A stretch of 37,122 bases of DNA from a virus: the IMG/VR virus record IMGVR_UViG_3300021069_000004, positions 1 through 37,122 of that record. One strand, 5' to 3'. Positions 6,877-14,812 of this stretch are shown one piece after another (within the stretch, counting starts at the first letter, position 1; each line of letters begins with the position of its first letter). The translations under genes were made by a program, and so were the position numbers. The notes under the pieces were generated by a model. It made no database searches, was not told the DNA's origin, and worked only from the letters and a program-made list of their open reading frames with translations.

Positions 6877-7449
6877 ATGTCATATTTGATTGTACCCCCA
6901 TTATACAGCACTTGGTGTGGCATGAAGTCTAGATGTAACAATCCCAACAATCCCCACTATAAGAATTATGGTGGCAGAGGCATTACAATCTGTGCCGAAT
7001 GGTCTATTAGCTATCATGCTTTCATTGCAGATATGGGATTGAAGCCTGTCGGTACTACCCTAGACAGAATAGACAACAACCAAGGGTACAGTAAAGCTAA
7101 TTGCAAGTGGTCTACACGCAAAGAACAACAACGCAACCAGACAGTTACACGCTTTATCACAGTCGATAACGTAGTGTATAAAGTGGCTGATTTAGCTGAA
7201 CAGTCTGGGCTTAAATCCGATACCATCATTAGCCGATCAGAACGTGGGCTTACCTTGCAAGACATAGTAGCCAAGACAATCTTTAGGGATTTAGCTGGAT
7301 TAGCTTTGGGCGCACAGGCTAGTTCAATAGCGCGAAAGGCTCGCACACATTGCAAGTATGGGCATCCTTTTAGGGATGGATTAAGAAAATGCAACATCTG
7401 TAATGCAGCCAGAGAAAGGAAGCGTAATCAAATTAAAAGGGGTTCCTGA
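6877..7449 (+). CDS. HNH homing-type endonuclease with C-terminal zinc finger
   Basis: 190 residues. The segment YSTWCGMKSRCNNPNN, then YKNYGGRGITICAEW (about 10-43), followed by TTLDRIDNNQGYSKANCKW and STRKEQQRN (about 60-86), is the phage HNH family core. A helix-turn-helix-like region (VADLAEQSGLKSDTIISRS, about 103-121) and a CxxxH/CxxC finger (THCKYGHPF, KCNICNAARERKR, about 156-183) follow, probably for DNA recognition. It is the only plus-strand gene inside the minus-strand virion block, which supports recent insertion as a mobile homing gene. No clear RBS is seen. Related to the HNH gene at 19338-19988. Confidence 0.85.
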   Translation: MSYLIVPPLYSTWCGMKSRCNNPNNPHYKNYGGRGITICAEWSISYHAFIADMGLKPVGTTLDRIDNNQGYSKANCKWSTRKEQQRNQTVTRFITVDNVVYKVADLAEQSGLKSDTIISRSERGLTLQDIVAKTIFRDLAGLALGAQASSIARKARTHCKYGHPFRDGLRKCNICNAARERKRNQIKRGS

Positions 7450-7537
7450 ACCGTTAAATGCCATGAGTTAACCTCTTGTGTTATAATAAGTTATGAAGTT
7501 TTTGTACTGCATAGTTCTGTATACTTTTCTCATCGTA

Positions 7538-9628
7538 TTAGCGTCTTGGCTGATTGCCACCTACCATCGCGCCTGTCAATGGTGGCAGAACATTCAGCAT
7601 AGCCGAGTTTCTGGCTTGTTCCGCTGTGAGCGCAAATGGTTTGGCTACTACATTGGGGTTCATCGCCTGAGAAACAGCCATTTCGTTCTTTATGCCTCCT
7701 GTCGCAAATCTACCAGCAGCTAACATGGCTTGCCCCATAGGGATTTGACCAGCTATCCCAGAGATAATGGGATTGTTCATCGCAGCAGACACAAATGTGT
7801 TAGAAGTGTTAACAGGTGAACTAGCTGGGTGCTTATTGATATAAGAGCCTACCCTAGACATAGTGTTTAATTGCTCTATCTCCTCTGGTGAGAAGAACGC
7901 AGCCAACTTATCTTTACCAAATGTCCTCAATGCTTTAGCATATCTCTCTGGCGAAAATGGTGCATCACCAGCAACATTCTCTCCGTAGGCAGCACGTTTC
8001 AGGTGATTTCCCATCTGTTCTCTAGCTGCATTGAACTGGTCAGGATCTGTGCGTTGTAGTAATTTAGCCAGTTGTTGTACATCGGCTGTTTTGCCACCAA
8101 TAATGTACTGTTGTACCAAAGTATCTGGTTCAGCGTTCCCCCTGGACACAGCTTTGAGAGCAGGAACAGCATCTTGTAGTTTGAATCTCTCTTGAGCAGC
8201 CTTGACTGCTGGTGCGAATGGGCCACCAGTAGCATCTACATCGTATACAGCTTTTTTGACTGCATCACGCATTTCCTTGAGTGCTGTGTTGACAGTAGTG
8301 TCTTTACCCACATGGGTATTAATATTCTTGAGCAGTAGGTCTGCATCCTCAATGGTGAATACTTTGGTTTGTTTGCCCCCGAATAATCCATATTGCTTAA
8401 ACGCATCTAGTGGTAAGCTTTTCATTACTGTTTCGCTATACCTAGATGACATATCCGCAATATCTTGCGCCACACCTTGAAGTGGAACATCTAAGTCCTT
8501 ACCAGCAGACTTTCTGGCAGCTTGATATAGGGCAGATACGTTCTGTCTCATGCCCTCATCTGTTCTTAGCAGAGATGCAGCCATGTTTTTACCAACAGTT
8601 TGATGCTCTGCATCCGAACCGTACCCAGCCATCATGTCTTGAAGTTGGGTGTTTTGTGTCCTAAAACGACCTGCCAAGTCCATTGAATTACCGCGCAAAT
8701 TAATCTCTTGTGCGTATTGGTTAGCATCTCTAGTTAACTGACCTTGAGTGCCTTGCATACCAAGTTTGCCAAAGTCACGTTCGCGCAACTTAGCAGCAGC
8801 ATCTAACTCCTTGCCACCGAAAGCTGCATCTATGACTTGCTGTCTTATGGTTTGTATCTCGGCTGGGTCTATATCGGCTGGGTCTATCCCTGAATCTTTG
8901 AACGCTTTAGCTAGTGAAGCATCGACTTCTGTGTTAATCCTAGCTGTCTTGGTTACTGGGTTCTCTGGGAATAGCCCTCTAATTAATGACCTTCCAACAT
9001 TGGTGTTGGCTAGATAGGTGACTGCTCTCTCTACTGTACCGCCAAGTACACCGCCTACGGTAGCACCGATTGCGCCACCAGTAGCTGTATCTCCCTCTGG
9101 TGCATTAGCTGCGCCTAGAACCATACCGCTACCAGCACCGCCTACAACAGCTTGCTTGAATGGCTGTTTTGCTAGTTTAGGGATAGTTGTAGCTAGTTGA
9201 TACCCTTTAACACCTGTGTAAAGCGCAGTAGGATCTAGCAGTTGTCCTGTAGTCCTAAAGCCAGATTGCGGATGAGTTGCACCTTGTGGGAATAGCGTAT
9301 CGCCAAGCCCACCGCCCTTGTTCCCTGTTACCAAACTAGACAAGGTTGGCTCTGCTGGGCTGATCTTATTCAGCACGTTGCGCGTCATGTCAGTCATGCC
9401 AGCACCAACATCTGCTACTTTAGACAGGATAGGATGCTCTGCTTGCCATGCAGTCTTAGATGATTGCTGTATGAACTCAGGAGTAACGTGCGATGTATTA
9501 ATATCTATAACAGTCCTTGGGTATGGTGTAGCTACCATATTTTGCTGAATGGCAGCCTCTATCTGAGCATTACTCATGCTATCTGGGAACTCTACAGTTC
9601 CGTGTCCAGGTACATCAATTAAAGCCAT
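7538..9628 (-). CDS. Internal virion / DNA-ejection protein, putative
   Basis: 696 residues. The N-terminus MALIDVPGHGTVEFPDSMSN, then AQIEAAIQQN, is a motif common at the start of podovirus internal virion proteins. A Gly/Ala-rich hydrophobic stretch (about 160-203, AVVGGAGSGMVLGAANAPEG and GGAIGATVGGVLGG) looks like a glycine-zipper membrane-inserting segment. Most of the rest is long charged helix, and a second Gly/Ala/Met-rich hydrophobic patch lies near the C-terminus. No enzymatic motif is seen. It would be ejected with DNA and help form a channel through the envelope, like P22 gp16/gp20-type proteins. Start overlaps the previous TAA (TAATG). Confidence 0.68.
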   Translation of the reverse strand: MALIDVPGHGTVEFPDSMSNAQIEAAIQQNMVATPYPRTVIDINTSHVTPEFIQQSSKTAWQAEHPILSKVADVGAGMTDMTRNVLNKISPAEPTLSSLVTGNKGGGLGDTLFPQGATHPQSGFRTTGQLLDPTALYTGVKGYQLATTIPKLAKQPFKQAVVGGAGSGMVLGAANAPEGDTATGGAIGATVGGVLGGTVERAVTYLANTNVGRSLIRGLFPENPVTKTARINTEVDASLAKAFKDSGIDPADIDPAEIQTIRQQVIDAAFGGKELDAAAKLRERDFGKLGMQGTQGQLTRDANQYAQEINLRGNSMDLAGRFRTQNTQLQDMMAGYGSDAEHQTVGKNMAASLLRTDEGMRQNVSALYQAARKSAGKDLDVPLQGVAQDIADMSSRYSETVMKSLPLDAFKQYGLFGGKQTKVFTIEDADLLLKNINTHVGKDTTVNTALKEMRDAVKKAVYDVDATGGPFAPAVKAAQERFKLQDAVPALKAVSRGNAEPDTLVQQYIIGGKTADVQQLAKLLQRTDPDQFNAAREQMGNHLKRAAYGENVAGDAPFSPERYAKALRTFGKDKLAAFFSPEEIEQLNTMSRVGSYINKHPASSPVNTSNTFVSAAMNNPIISGIAGQIPMGQAMLAAGRFATGGIKNEMAVSQAMNPNVVAKPFALTAEQARNSAMLNVLPPLTGAMVGGNQPRR

Positions 9629-11427
9629 TATTCAATCTTCCCTGTGTCTGGGTTGTACTTCTTAACACCACCAGAAGGTGCAGAACCTGACTTCTTGCTC
9701 AAGTCGAACTGTCCACCACCCCATTCGTTTTGGTATTTCTGCGCTGCTGCGGATTGCACATTATCCAATATGCCAAGTGCACCGTTATACGCATCTCTAG
9801 CTGCTTTTGGCTCATCAGTTCTTGCAACAACAGCCAGATTGGAGGCCATCTTACTCCATTCAGCTACAGCCAAAGCACCAATAGAGCCATTTTCTTGCTT
9901 GTTAATACCCAAGCCTCTAGCCTCGAATTGAGCCTGAATACTTCTGAATAAATTAGCGACTTTTTGCACATCTTTATCCCAATCAGCAGTACGACCACCA
10001 ATTTGTCCGAATGATTTATCAAATGCTGGGTTTGCTAGTAATGATTTAATATCATTACGCAATTTATCTGAGCCACGATTGAGCGAAGTAAGGCTTTGAA
10101 ATTCTCCTGAACTATCACTTTTGGCTTTCATCCATGTTGGAGAACCAATTCTCAACTCTACCTTACCAGTAGGCTGACCCTTGTCATCTAGCACTTCTAT
10201 TTCATCTTTGGCAAGTTTACCTTGTAGTGCTTGGGCTCTGGCATCTTGCCTGTCTTCTTGGCGCATATTCTGACCTCTACGAGTTGTAGCATCAGCTATT
10301 TTCTGTATCTCCATCCTAAAGTTATGCTCGCTTTGGGCTTTAGCTTTGTCATCTATTACTCGTTGTGCATCGCGTTCTTTCCTGTCTGTAATCTGGGCTG
10401 TCGCAAGGTCTTGCCTTAGTTCTCTATTCATCTCGCCTTCGCGCTGCATTTTTCTGTCAGCAGTTGCAGCATTAGCCTTGGATGTTTCTGAAGCTAGACG
10501 CTCTTTAATATATGCACCTACTGCATCAGCAGCGTGAAACTGATCGTTCGCTATGAGTTTTTGTTGCTGCGCGAGCCATTCACCCTCGTTATAACCTTTA
10601 ACTGCTGGCATACGTTCAGTAACCGCAGCTATATTCTCTACTCTAGCTGGTCTAGCATCAAATGGATTCTCACCGCGCAAGATACGCGCAGTAGCCTCGT
10701 TATTGGCAGGGGATTCCTGTGGCACTTCCCTAGGCAATATTTGCTCTGCTGGTGCAGATGCAGTTCCTCCTGTTAGGGTAGGGTTCTTAATATCGGCAGC
10801 TAGGACAGCACCAGGGGTAGTATTGCCTAGTGGCGCATTACGCACAGCGTTAGCCAATGGCACATTTTCAGATGCAGTTAGTTCCTGCGCGTCTGTGGGT
10901 AGATGTGTGGTATACCGATTGCTCGTAGGATTAGCGTTTATATTGCCAGTAGCTGTAGTTGTAGGTGGAACGTAAGCCTGTGCGCCATTTGGTGTAGGTG
11001 CAGGTTCGCCAGTAAACATACTCTGTGGCTCTCTAGTGGTTGCCTGATCCTCTGGGTTAACTAGAACCGTACTAGCAGGTGTTACTTCTCTATCGTATGC
11101 TGGTTGTGCATCTGCTGTTGATAGTCCAGCCTGTGTAAGAGCATTGGCTTTTGTCGCTGCGTTCCTTGCATCTATCAGTTCCTGTGCCTTTGCTGTACCA
11201 GCTTGCTCATTCTTGTAATTGTTATATTGCATCATCGCATCAGCGAGATTCTGTGTTAAGGTTGGCTTAACGTACCATCCACCTACCATTTGACCTTGTG
11301 TGGGCTTAAACGCGTTCCTGAGTGCGCGAGCAGTCGCAGCTTGCTCTCTAGCACCAAGTATCTCCATGTCAGCACCACTTAGCTGACCGTATTTCTCTGA
11401 AAACTTAGATGTGTAATCACTAGGCAT
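9628..11427 (-). CDS. Internal virion / ejection protein, putative (599 aa)
   Basis: Highly helical, Ala/Gln/Glu/Arg-rich protein with long charged regions (about 290-390, with repeated DRKMQREGEMNRE, DRKERDAQRV-type segments). Residues about 45-75 contain VGGWYVKPTLTQNLADAM, matched by the small protein encoded just upstream (11420-11680). No enzymatic motif recognised. Position between two other large internal proteins and its composition fit an ejection protein that accompanies DNA. The ATG lies within the previous gene's last codons (8-nt overlap). Confidence 0.6.
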   Translation of the reverse strand: MPSDYTSKFSEKYGQLSGADMEILGAREQAATARALRNAFKPTQGQMVGGWYVKPTLTQNLADAMMQYNNYKNEQAGTAKAQELIDARNAATKANALTQAGLSTADAQPAYDREVTPASTVLVNPEDQATTREPQSMFTGEPAPTPNGAQAYVPPTTTATGNINANPTSNRYTTHLPTDAQELTASENVPLANAVRNAPLGNTTPGAVLAADIKNPTLTGGTASAPAEQILPREVPQESPANNEATARILRGENPFDARPARVENIAAVTERMPAVKGYNEGEWLAQQQKLIANDQFHAADAVGAYIKERLASETSKANAATADRKMQREGEMNRELRQDLATAQITDRKERDAQRVIDDKAKAQSEHNFRMEIQKIADATTRRGQNMRQEDRQDARAQALQGKLAKDEIEVLDDKGQPTGKVELRIGSPTWMKAKSDSSGEFQSLTSLNRGSDKLRNDIKSLLANPAFDKSFGQIGGRTADWDKDVQKVANLFRSIQAQFEARGLGINKQENGSIGALAVAEWSKMASNLAVVARTDEPKAARDAYNGALGILDNVQSAAAQKYQNEWGGGQFDLSKKSGSAPSGGVKKYNPDTGKIE

Positions 11428-11680
11428 TTGGTACTCCTACTGGTGGAACTGCGGTACTAGGTGGCATAGTGTTCTTCCATTGTTGCATAGCACCATAGTT
11501 CTTGAGTGCTTGAGCCAGTTGAGATGTAGCACTAGGTGCAACAGCCCATCCACCTACGTTCTGTGTTTGTGGGGCTTGTGCGCCTAAGATTAAGCCAGCA
11601 GCATTGTGGTCAGCACGTCTATCACGTTGACCTTGATAGGTGTTATCGTATGTCTGTGTTGCATCGAATGGATTGTTCAT
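11420..11680 (-). CDS. Small virion-region protein, paralogous to the next gene's N-terminus
   Basis: 86 residues. The central part NVGGWAVAPSATSQLAQALK, then NYGAMQQWKN, aligns without gaps to MVGGWYVKPTLTQNLADAMM, then QYNNYKNEQ of the 599-aa protein encoded next. This suggests a shared interaction element or a partial duplication. The C-terminus is Pro-rich (MPPSTAVPPVGVPNA). Start overlaps the preceding TAA/TAG region by one base. Structural or assembly role inferred from context only. Confidence 0.55.
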   Translation of the reverse strand: MNNPFDATQTYDNTYQGQRDRRADHNAAGLILGAQAPQTQNVGGWAVAPSATSQLAQALKNYGAMQQWKNTMPPSTAVPPVGVPNA

Positions 11681-12825
11681 TACAGCCCTAACATCGAGTA
11701 GTTAACCATCTTGAATCCAGTTGGGTGCATAACCACAGCTTCTGGCATAATTTGCTCTACTTCGTCAGCCATAACACCGCGTGAATGTTCGCCCCATACA
11801 TAATCCCATGAGTAAATGTTCATGCCGTTATCGTGCTTGCCGATTAGTTGAATGTTAGTCTTGAGCCTACGATCTGATGCAGCTAACGCTGGTGCTGCTG
11901 CTGGTGCAGCATACATCAACGCACCAGCCATACCAAGTTGTCCTAAACCACCCATCGTAGCCCCTGCTCTGGCTTGGTCAGCATTGTAGATACCTTGTGC
12001 GTATTGTCCTTTAGCAGTCGCAGCACCCAGCATATCAGGCCCAGCAGTACCTTGTTGCATAGCCACGTTCTGTTGTGTAGGCAAGGTGGCTGTGTTGAGT
12101 TGCTGACCAGTTCTGACCGCGTTCAGCATATTGATAGGGTTTTGTTGCAATGCTTGTCTTGCTGCGAAGTCCTGTGCGCTAGTAGCGTTCTGGAGTTGTG
12201 AGTTCTGCAAGTTCTGCCCGAACATACCCTGTGCAGCACCTACAGCTTGTCCTGTAGCTGAGTTCCTAGCTGATTCATACGCTTGCTGACGAGCATTAGA
12301 TTGGTTCAGCATAGCTGCGTTATAAGCCTCTGAGCCTTGCGTAACACCTTGATTAGCTAGTCGAGATTCGAGTGCCTTGTCTGACTGAGCAAACTGTGGG
12401 TCGAGGTATTGAGTGGAGTTCTTGTACAGCGCGTTCTGTACGTTTTGCTGTAATAGTTGTGGATCGCCAGCATTAGTAGATAGGGCATTGGCTGCACCTA
12501 GTGGCTGGTTTAACGCGCTTTTAACGTAGCCCAGACCTTGTTGCGCTACACCGCCAAGCTGTTCGTTAATCTGATTGTTTTGGTCAAATTGTCGTTGTTG
12601 CGTAGGCGATAGACTTGTGGTCATGTTCCACCCAGCGTCTTTGTTCAAGACACCATCAACACCGTAAGTAGGTGTTTGACTGTAGTTTATAGAGCCATAC
12701 GGAGTTGTTTGGTTAACGCGATTGGCACTAGCTGCTGCTCTAGCTGCTTCAAGATTACCAGCAGCAGTTTGTGTCGCTGCGCCTGCGTAGTCTGGTGCTG
12801 GTGGTGGAGATGACTTGCTACCCAT
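11680..12825 (-). CDS. Virion protein with C-terminal S74 chaperone-like domain
   Basis: 381 residues. N-terminal Ser/Pro/Ala patch (MGSKSSPPPAPDYAGAA), a long Gln/Asn/Ala-rich helical middle (about 60-270), a hydrophobic Ala/Met/Pro segment (about 290-315, GQLGMAGALMYAAPAAAPAL), then a short Peptidase_S74-like domain starting at about S317 (SDRRLKTNI, SWDYVWGEHSRGVMADEVEQ, MPEAVVMHPTGFKMVNYSML). In endosialidases and fibres this domain trimerises the protein and cuts itself off at the Ser. Here it is only about 65 residues. An ejection or needle-type virion protein is likely. RBS AAGGAA lies before the ATG. Confidence 0.7.
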   Translation of the reverse strand: MGSKSSPPPAPDYAGAATQTAAGNLEAARAAASANRVNQTTPYGSINYSQTPTYGVDGVLNKDAGWNMTTSLSPTQQRQFDQNNQINEQLGGVAQQGLGYVKSALNQPLGAANALSTNAGDPQLLQQNVQNALYKNSTQYLDPQFAQSDKALESRLANQGVTQGSEAYNAAMLNQSNARQQAYESARNSATGQAVGAAQGMFGQNLQNSQLQNATSAQDFAARQALQQNPINMLNAVRTGQQLNTATLPTQQNVAMQQGTAGPDMLGAATAKGQYAQGIYNADQARAGATMGGLGQLGMAGALMYAAPAAAPALAASDRRLKTNIQLIGKHDNGMNIYSWDYVWGEHSRGVMADEVEQIMPEAVVMHPTGFKMVNYSMLGL

Positions 12826-12890
12826 AGTATTTTCCTTTAATTAGCTATGAGTGGGTTGCCACTTTTAAGCATTATACCTTAAATTGATGA

Positions 12891-13289
12891 TTAGATGTAC
12901 TTACATTGCTCTCTTGTCATGGTCATAAGTATCATATCGCCATTTCTACACGCATCCTTGATGACAGCTTCCTCGATATAACCGAACTTTAGATTCATGT
13001 TATAAGCCCTTGTATTGTCGCTTGATACCATGCCAATTAGCTTATTAACCTTTGCAGTATCAAAGACATACCTAAAACAGAACTTAATCCACTTCAAGTC
13101 CATCCTGTTGCCATCTACAGCTAAATGACCCATGATACTGGCTGTATTGTAGTCCTCAAACCCTGCTACAGCGCATATAAGACCATTTCGTTCAAGTCCT
13201 ATATACACACCCCTACCAGCAAAATAAGTACCGCCCAGCCTTGACATTAACCACCTTCCAAGTTCCTCTTGGCGATCAGTTACTATCAA
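12891..13289 (-). CDS. GNAT-fold N-acetyltransferase-like protein, probable TTG start
   Basis: 132 residues from the TTG at 13289: MIVTDRQEELGRWLMSRLGG at the N-terminus, and SSDNTRAYNMNLKFGY (the GNAT acceptor-side motif with Asn-x-x-x-Ala and LxxFGY) about residues 85-100. Similar GNAT-like proteins occur in podovirus virion clusters. The TTG is chosen because AAGGG lies nine bases upstream and the TTG shares two bases with the previous gene's TGA, matching the overlap style of the genome. An in-frame upstream TTG (13331) has no RBS, and the next ATG would remove the conserved start. Substrate unknown. Confidence 0.68.
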   Translation of the reverse strand: MIVTDRQEELGRWLMSRLGGTYFAGRGVYIGLERNGLICAVAGFEDYNTASIMGHLAVDGNRMDLKWIKFCFRYVFDTAKVNKLIGMVSSDNTRAYNMNLKFGYIEEAVIKDACRNGDMILMTMTREQCKYI

Positions 13290-14812
13290 AAGCCGATACC
13301 CTTCTCGAATACATGGGTAGTAGATTGCCAAGTAAACGAAGCATTGTTACTAGCTGTGGTAATGTGCATACCAGCGCAGTAGCCTATCCCACCAGAGGTA
13401 TTCCACGCTGACTTCACGTTACCGTTGGATGAACCCCATACGCAGCCGTTCCACTTGGATGTATTCCAGATACCAGAAGTTCCTGGTGATGGTACGGTAG
13501 CTGTTGATAATGGTTGATTAAAGTTGTAGTCTATATTCAGCCCTAGCGTAATTCCTACTGAGTGTGAAGTAGTGGAGAATATCGGTCTAGCAAGTTTGAA
13601 GTGCTTGAGATTCTGTGTTCCAAGATAGTTAAATGCCTGAATAATATCAGTATTTATGTTAGCACCATTATCTGCGTTGGTATCCCATGCCTTGCATACG
13701 TTCCCTAGTCCATCACCATAGTATATGTCATCAGCGTACATCTCCCAGCACCGAGCATCCCAGCCTGTGAACTTGCACCAAGCACCAGTTATGGTGTTCA
13801 TAGCGTACTGATAATTATTGCTATTGCCAACAGGAACATTCATAAGTAGCATATTCTCTCTTGGGAACAGTCTGCATTGCCACCCAGCATTAGCTGAATA
13901 TGTGCTTATATCCAATGACATAATGTATTGAATCTTATCAGTTAAGCTGACTTTATTGCTTACGCGTGAACTCATCAATGCCTTAGACATTGGCATAAGC
14001 CCATCTTGAGTAATGATTAGTAGGTCGGATGCGTACTGCGACATACATCTTCTACCTATTGGTGAGCCGATCTGATAAGTACCCACCAATCCCCATGTAG
14101 TAGATGACGATGGATCAATTCCTCGATATGTGGCTACCTCACCCTCAGAAGTAACGAATACAGCGTAGTCATCCATACCTGCGCCAGAGTCGATAGTCCA
14201 ACTACCCATAGCCATCAAGTATCCACCGCGCTTGAATATCGACGAGAAGTCAATGGCTGTGGCTGCACCTGCAATAGCGTTTACTCCTAGATACCAGACC
14301 TTCATGGTGTTCTTCTGTATGAACCATTGTCGTTGCATATGAACCGTTACGTTGATTAGCGTAGTGGCAGTAACCCCTGTGATAGCAGGATTAGTCCAAG
14401 TTGTACCATCGAACGCTTTGGGTGCATCTACACCATTGACACATGATAGGTAATACCCACCAGAGGTAGCAAAGTTAACGTGCTGCCAGCTAGAGTTCGT
14501 ACAGGTCGTTACAGCAGCCCCTACAGCCCCACCAGCAGTCACATCGTAGAAGTTAGTACCAGCGACAGCTATTAGCTTCTGCGTCGTGCCAGCGTTGTAT
14601 GCCATGATGGTGTTGACAGCAGCACCTAGCCCTGTAGCCCACTTAGAGTAGCCAGCCCTCACCCTTACACTTGTAGTAAGTGGAAACCAGTTGTCCATCT
14701 TAACCGCATCAGCAGCATCCATAGCTGCATAGGAATCTCGCGCATTTAGACCGCCAACTGGTGCAGATACGTTAGCTGTGGCTGATACTCGTTTAGTGTT
14801 TCGTATTTTCAT
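13286..14812 (-). CDS. P22 gp10-like tail stabilisation protein, putative
   Basis: 508 residues, almost entirely beta-strand-like with Gly/Thr/Asn-rich turns. The N-terminus (TKRVSATANVSAPVGGLNAR, then DSYAAMDAADAVKMDNWFP) is a recognisable start of podovirus tail proteins related to P22 gp10, which plugs and stabilises packaged DNA and joins the adaptor to the tail needle/spikes. Repeated FxTSEGEVATYRG- and LLIITQDGLMPMS-type blades suggest a propeller-like body. Position downstream of the head-tail adaptor and upstream of ejection proteins agrees with this. The start overlaps the previous TGA (ATGA). Confidence 0.65.
   Translation of the reverse strand: MKIRNTKRVSATANVSAPVGGLNARDSYAAMDAADAVKMDNWFPLTTSVRVRAGYSKWATGLGAAVNTIMAYNAGTTQKLIAVAGTNFYDVTAGGAVGAAVTTCTNSSWQHVNFATSGGYYLSCVNGVDAPKAFDGTTWTNPAITGVTATTLINVTVHMQRQWFIQKNTMKVWYLGVNAIAGAATAIDFSSIFKRGGYLMAMGSWTIDSGAGMDDYAVFVTSEGEVATYRGIDPSSSTTWGLVGTYQIGSPIGRRCMSQYASDLLIITQDGLMPMSKALMSSRVSNKVSLTDKIQYIMSLDISTYSANAGWQCRLFPRENMLLMNVPVGNSNNYQYAMNTITGAWCKFTGWDARCWEMYADDIYYGDGLGNVCKAWDTNADNGANINTDIIQAFNYLGTQNLKHFKLARPIFSTTSHSVGITLGLNIDYNFNQPLSTATVPSPGTSGIWNTSKWNGCVWGSSNGNVKSAWNTSGGIGYCAGMHITTASNNASFTWQSTTHVFEKGIGF

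Noticed and set aside
7441-7452. GGTTC-ct-GAACC palindrome at the end of the HNH gene
   Set aside because: Two-base loop and no U-run; too weak to call a terminator.
7493-7723. 76-codon plus-strand frame with a hydrophobic start downstream of the HNH gene
   Set aside because: No RBS, and most of it lies antisense to the end of the ejection-protein gene; the hydrophobic start could be chance.
12850-12866. AGTGG/CCACT stem followed by TTTT, considered as a terminator
   Set aside because: Stem is only five pairs, and the U-run is on the plus strand where no gene ends.
12891-13331. Longer GNAT frame from the TTG at 13331
   Set aside because: No RBS; the extra residues are the out-of-frame copy of the gp10-like gene's end.
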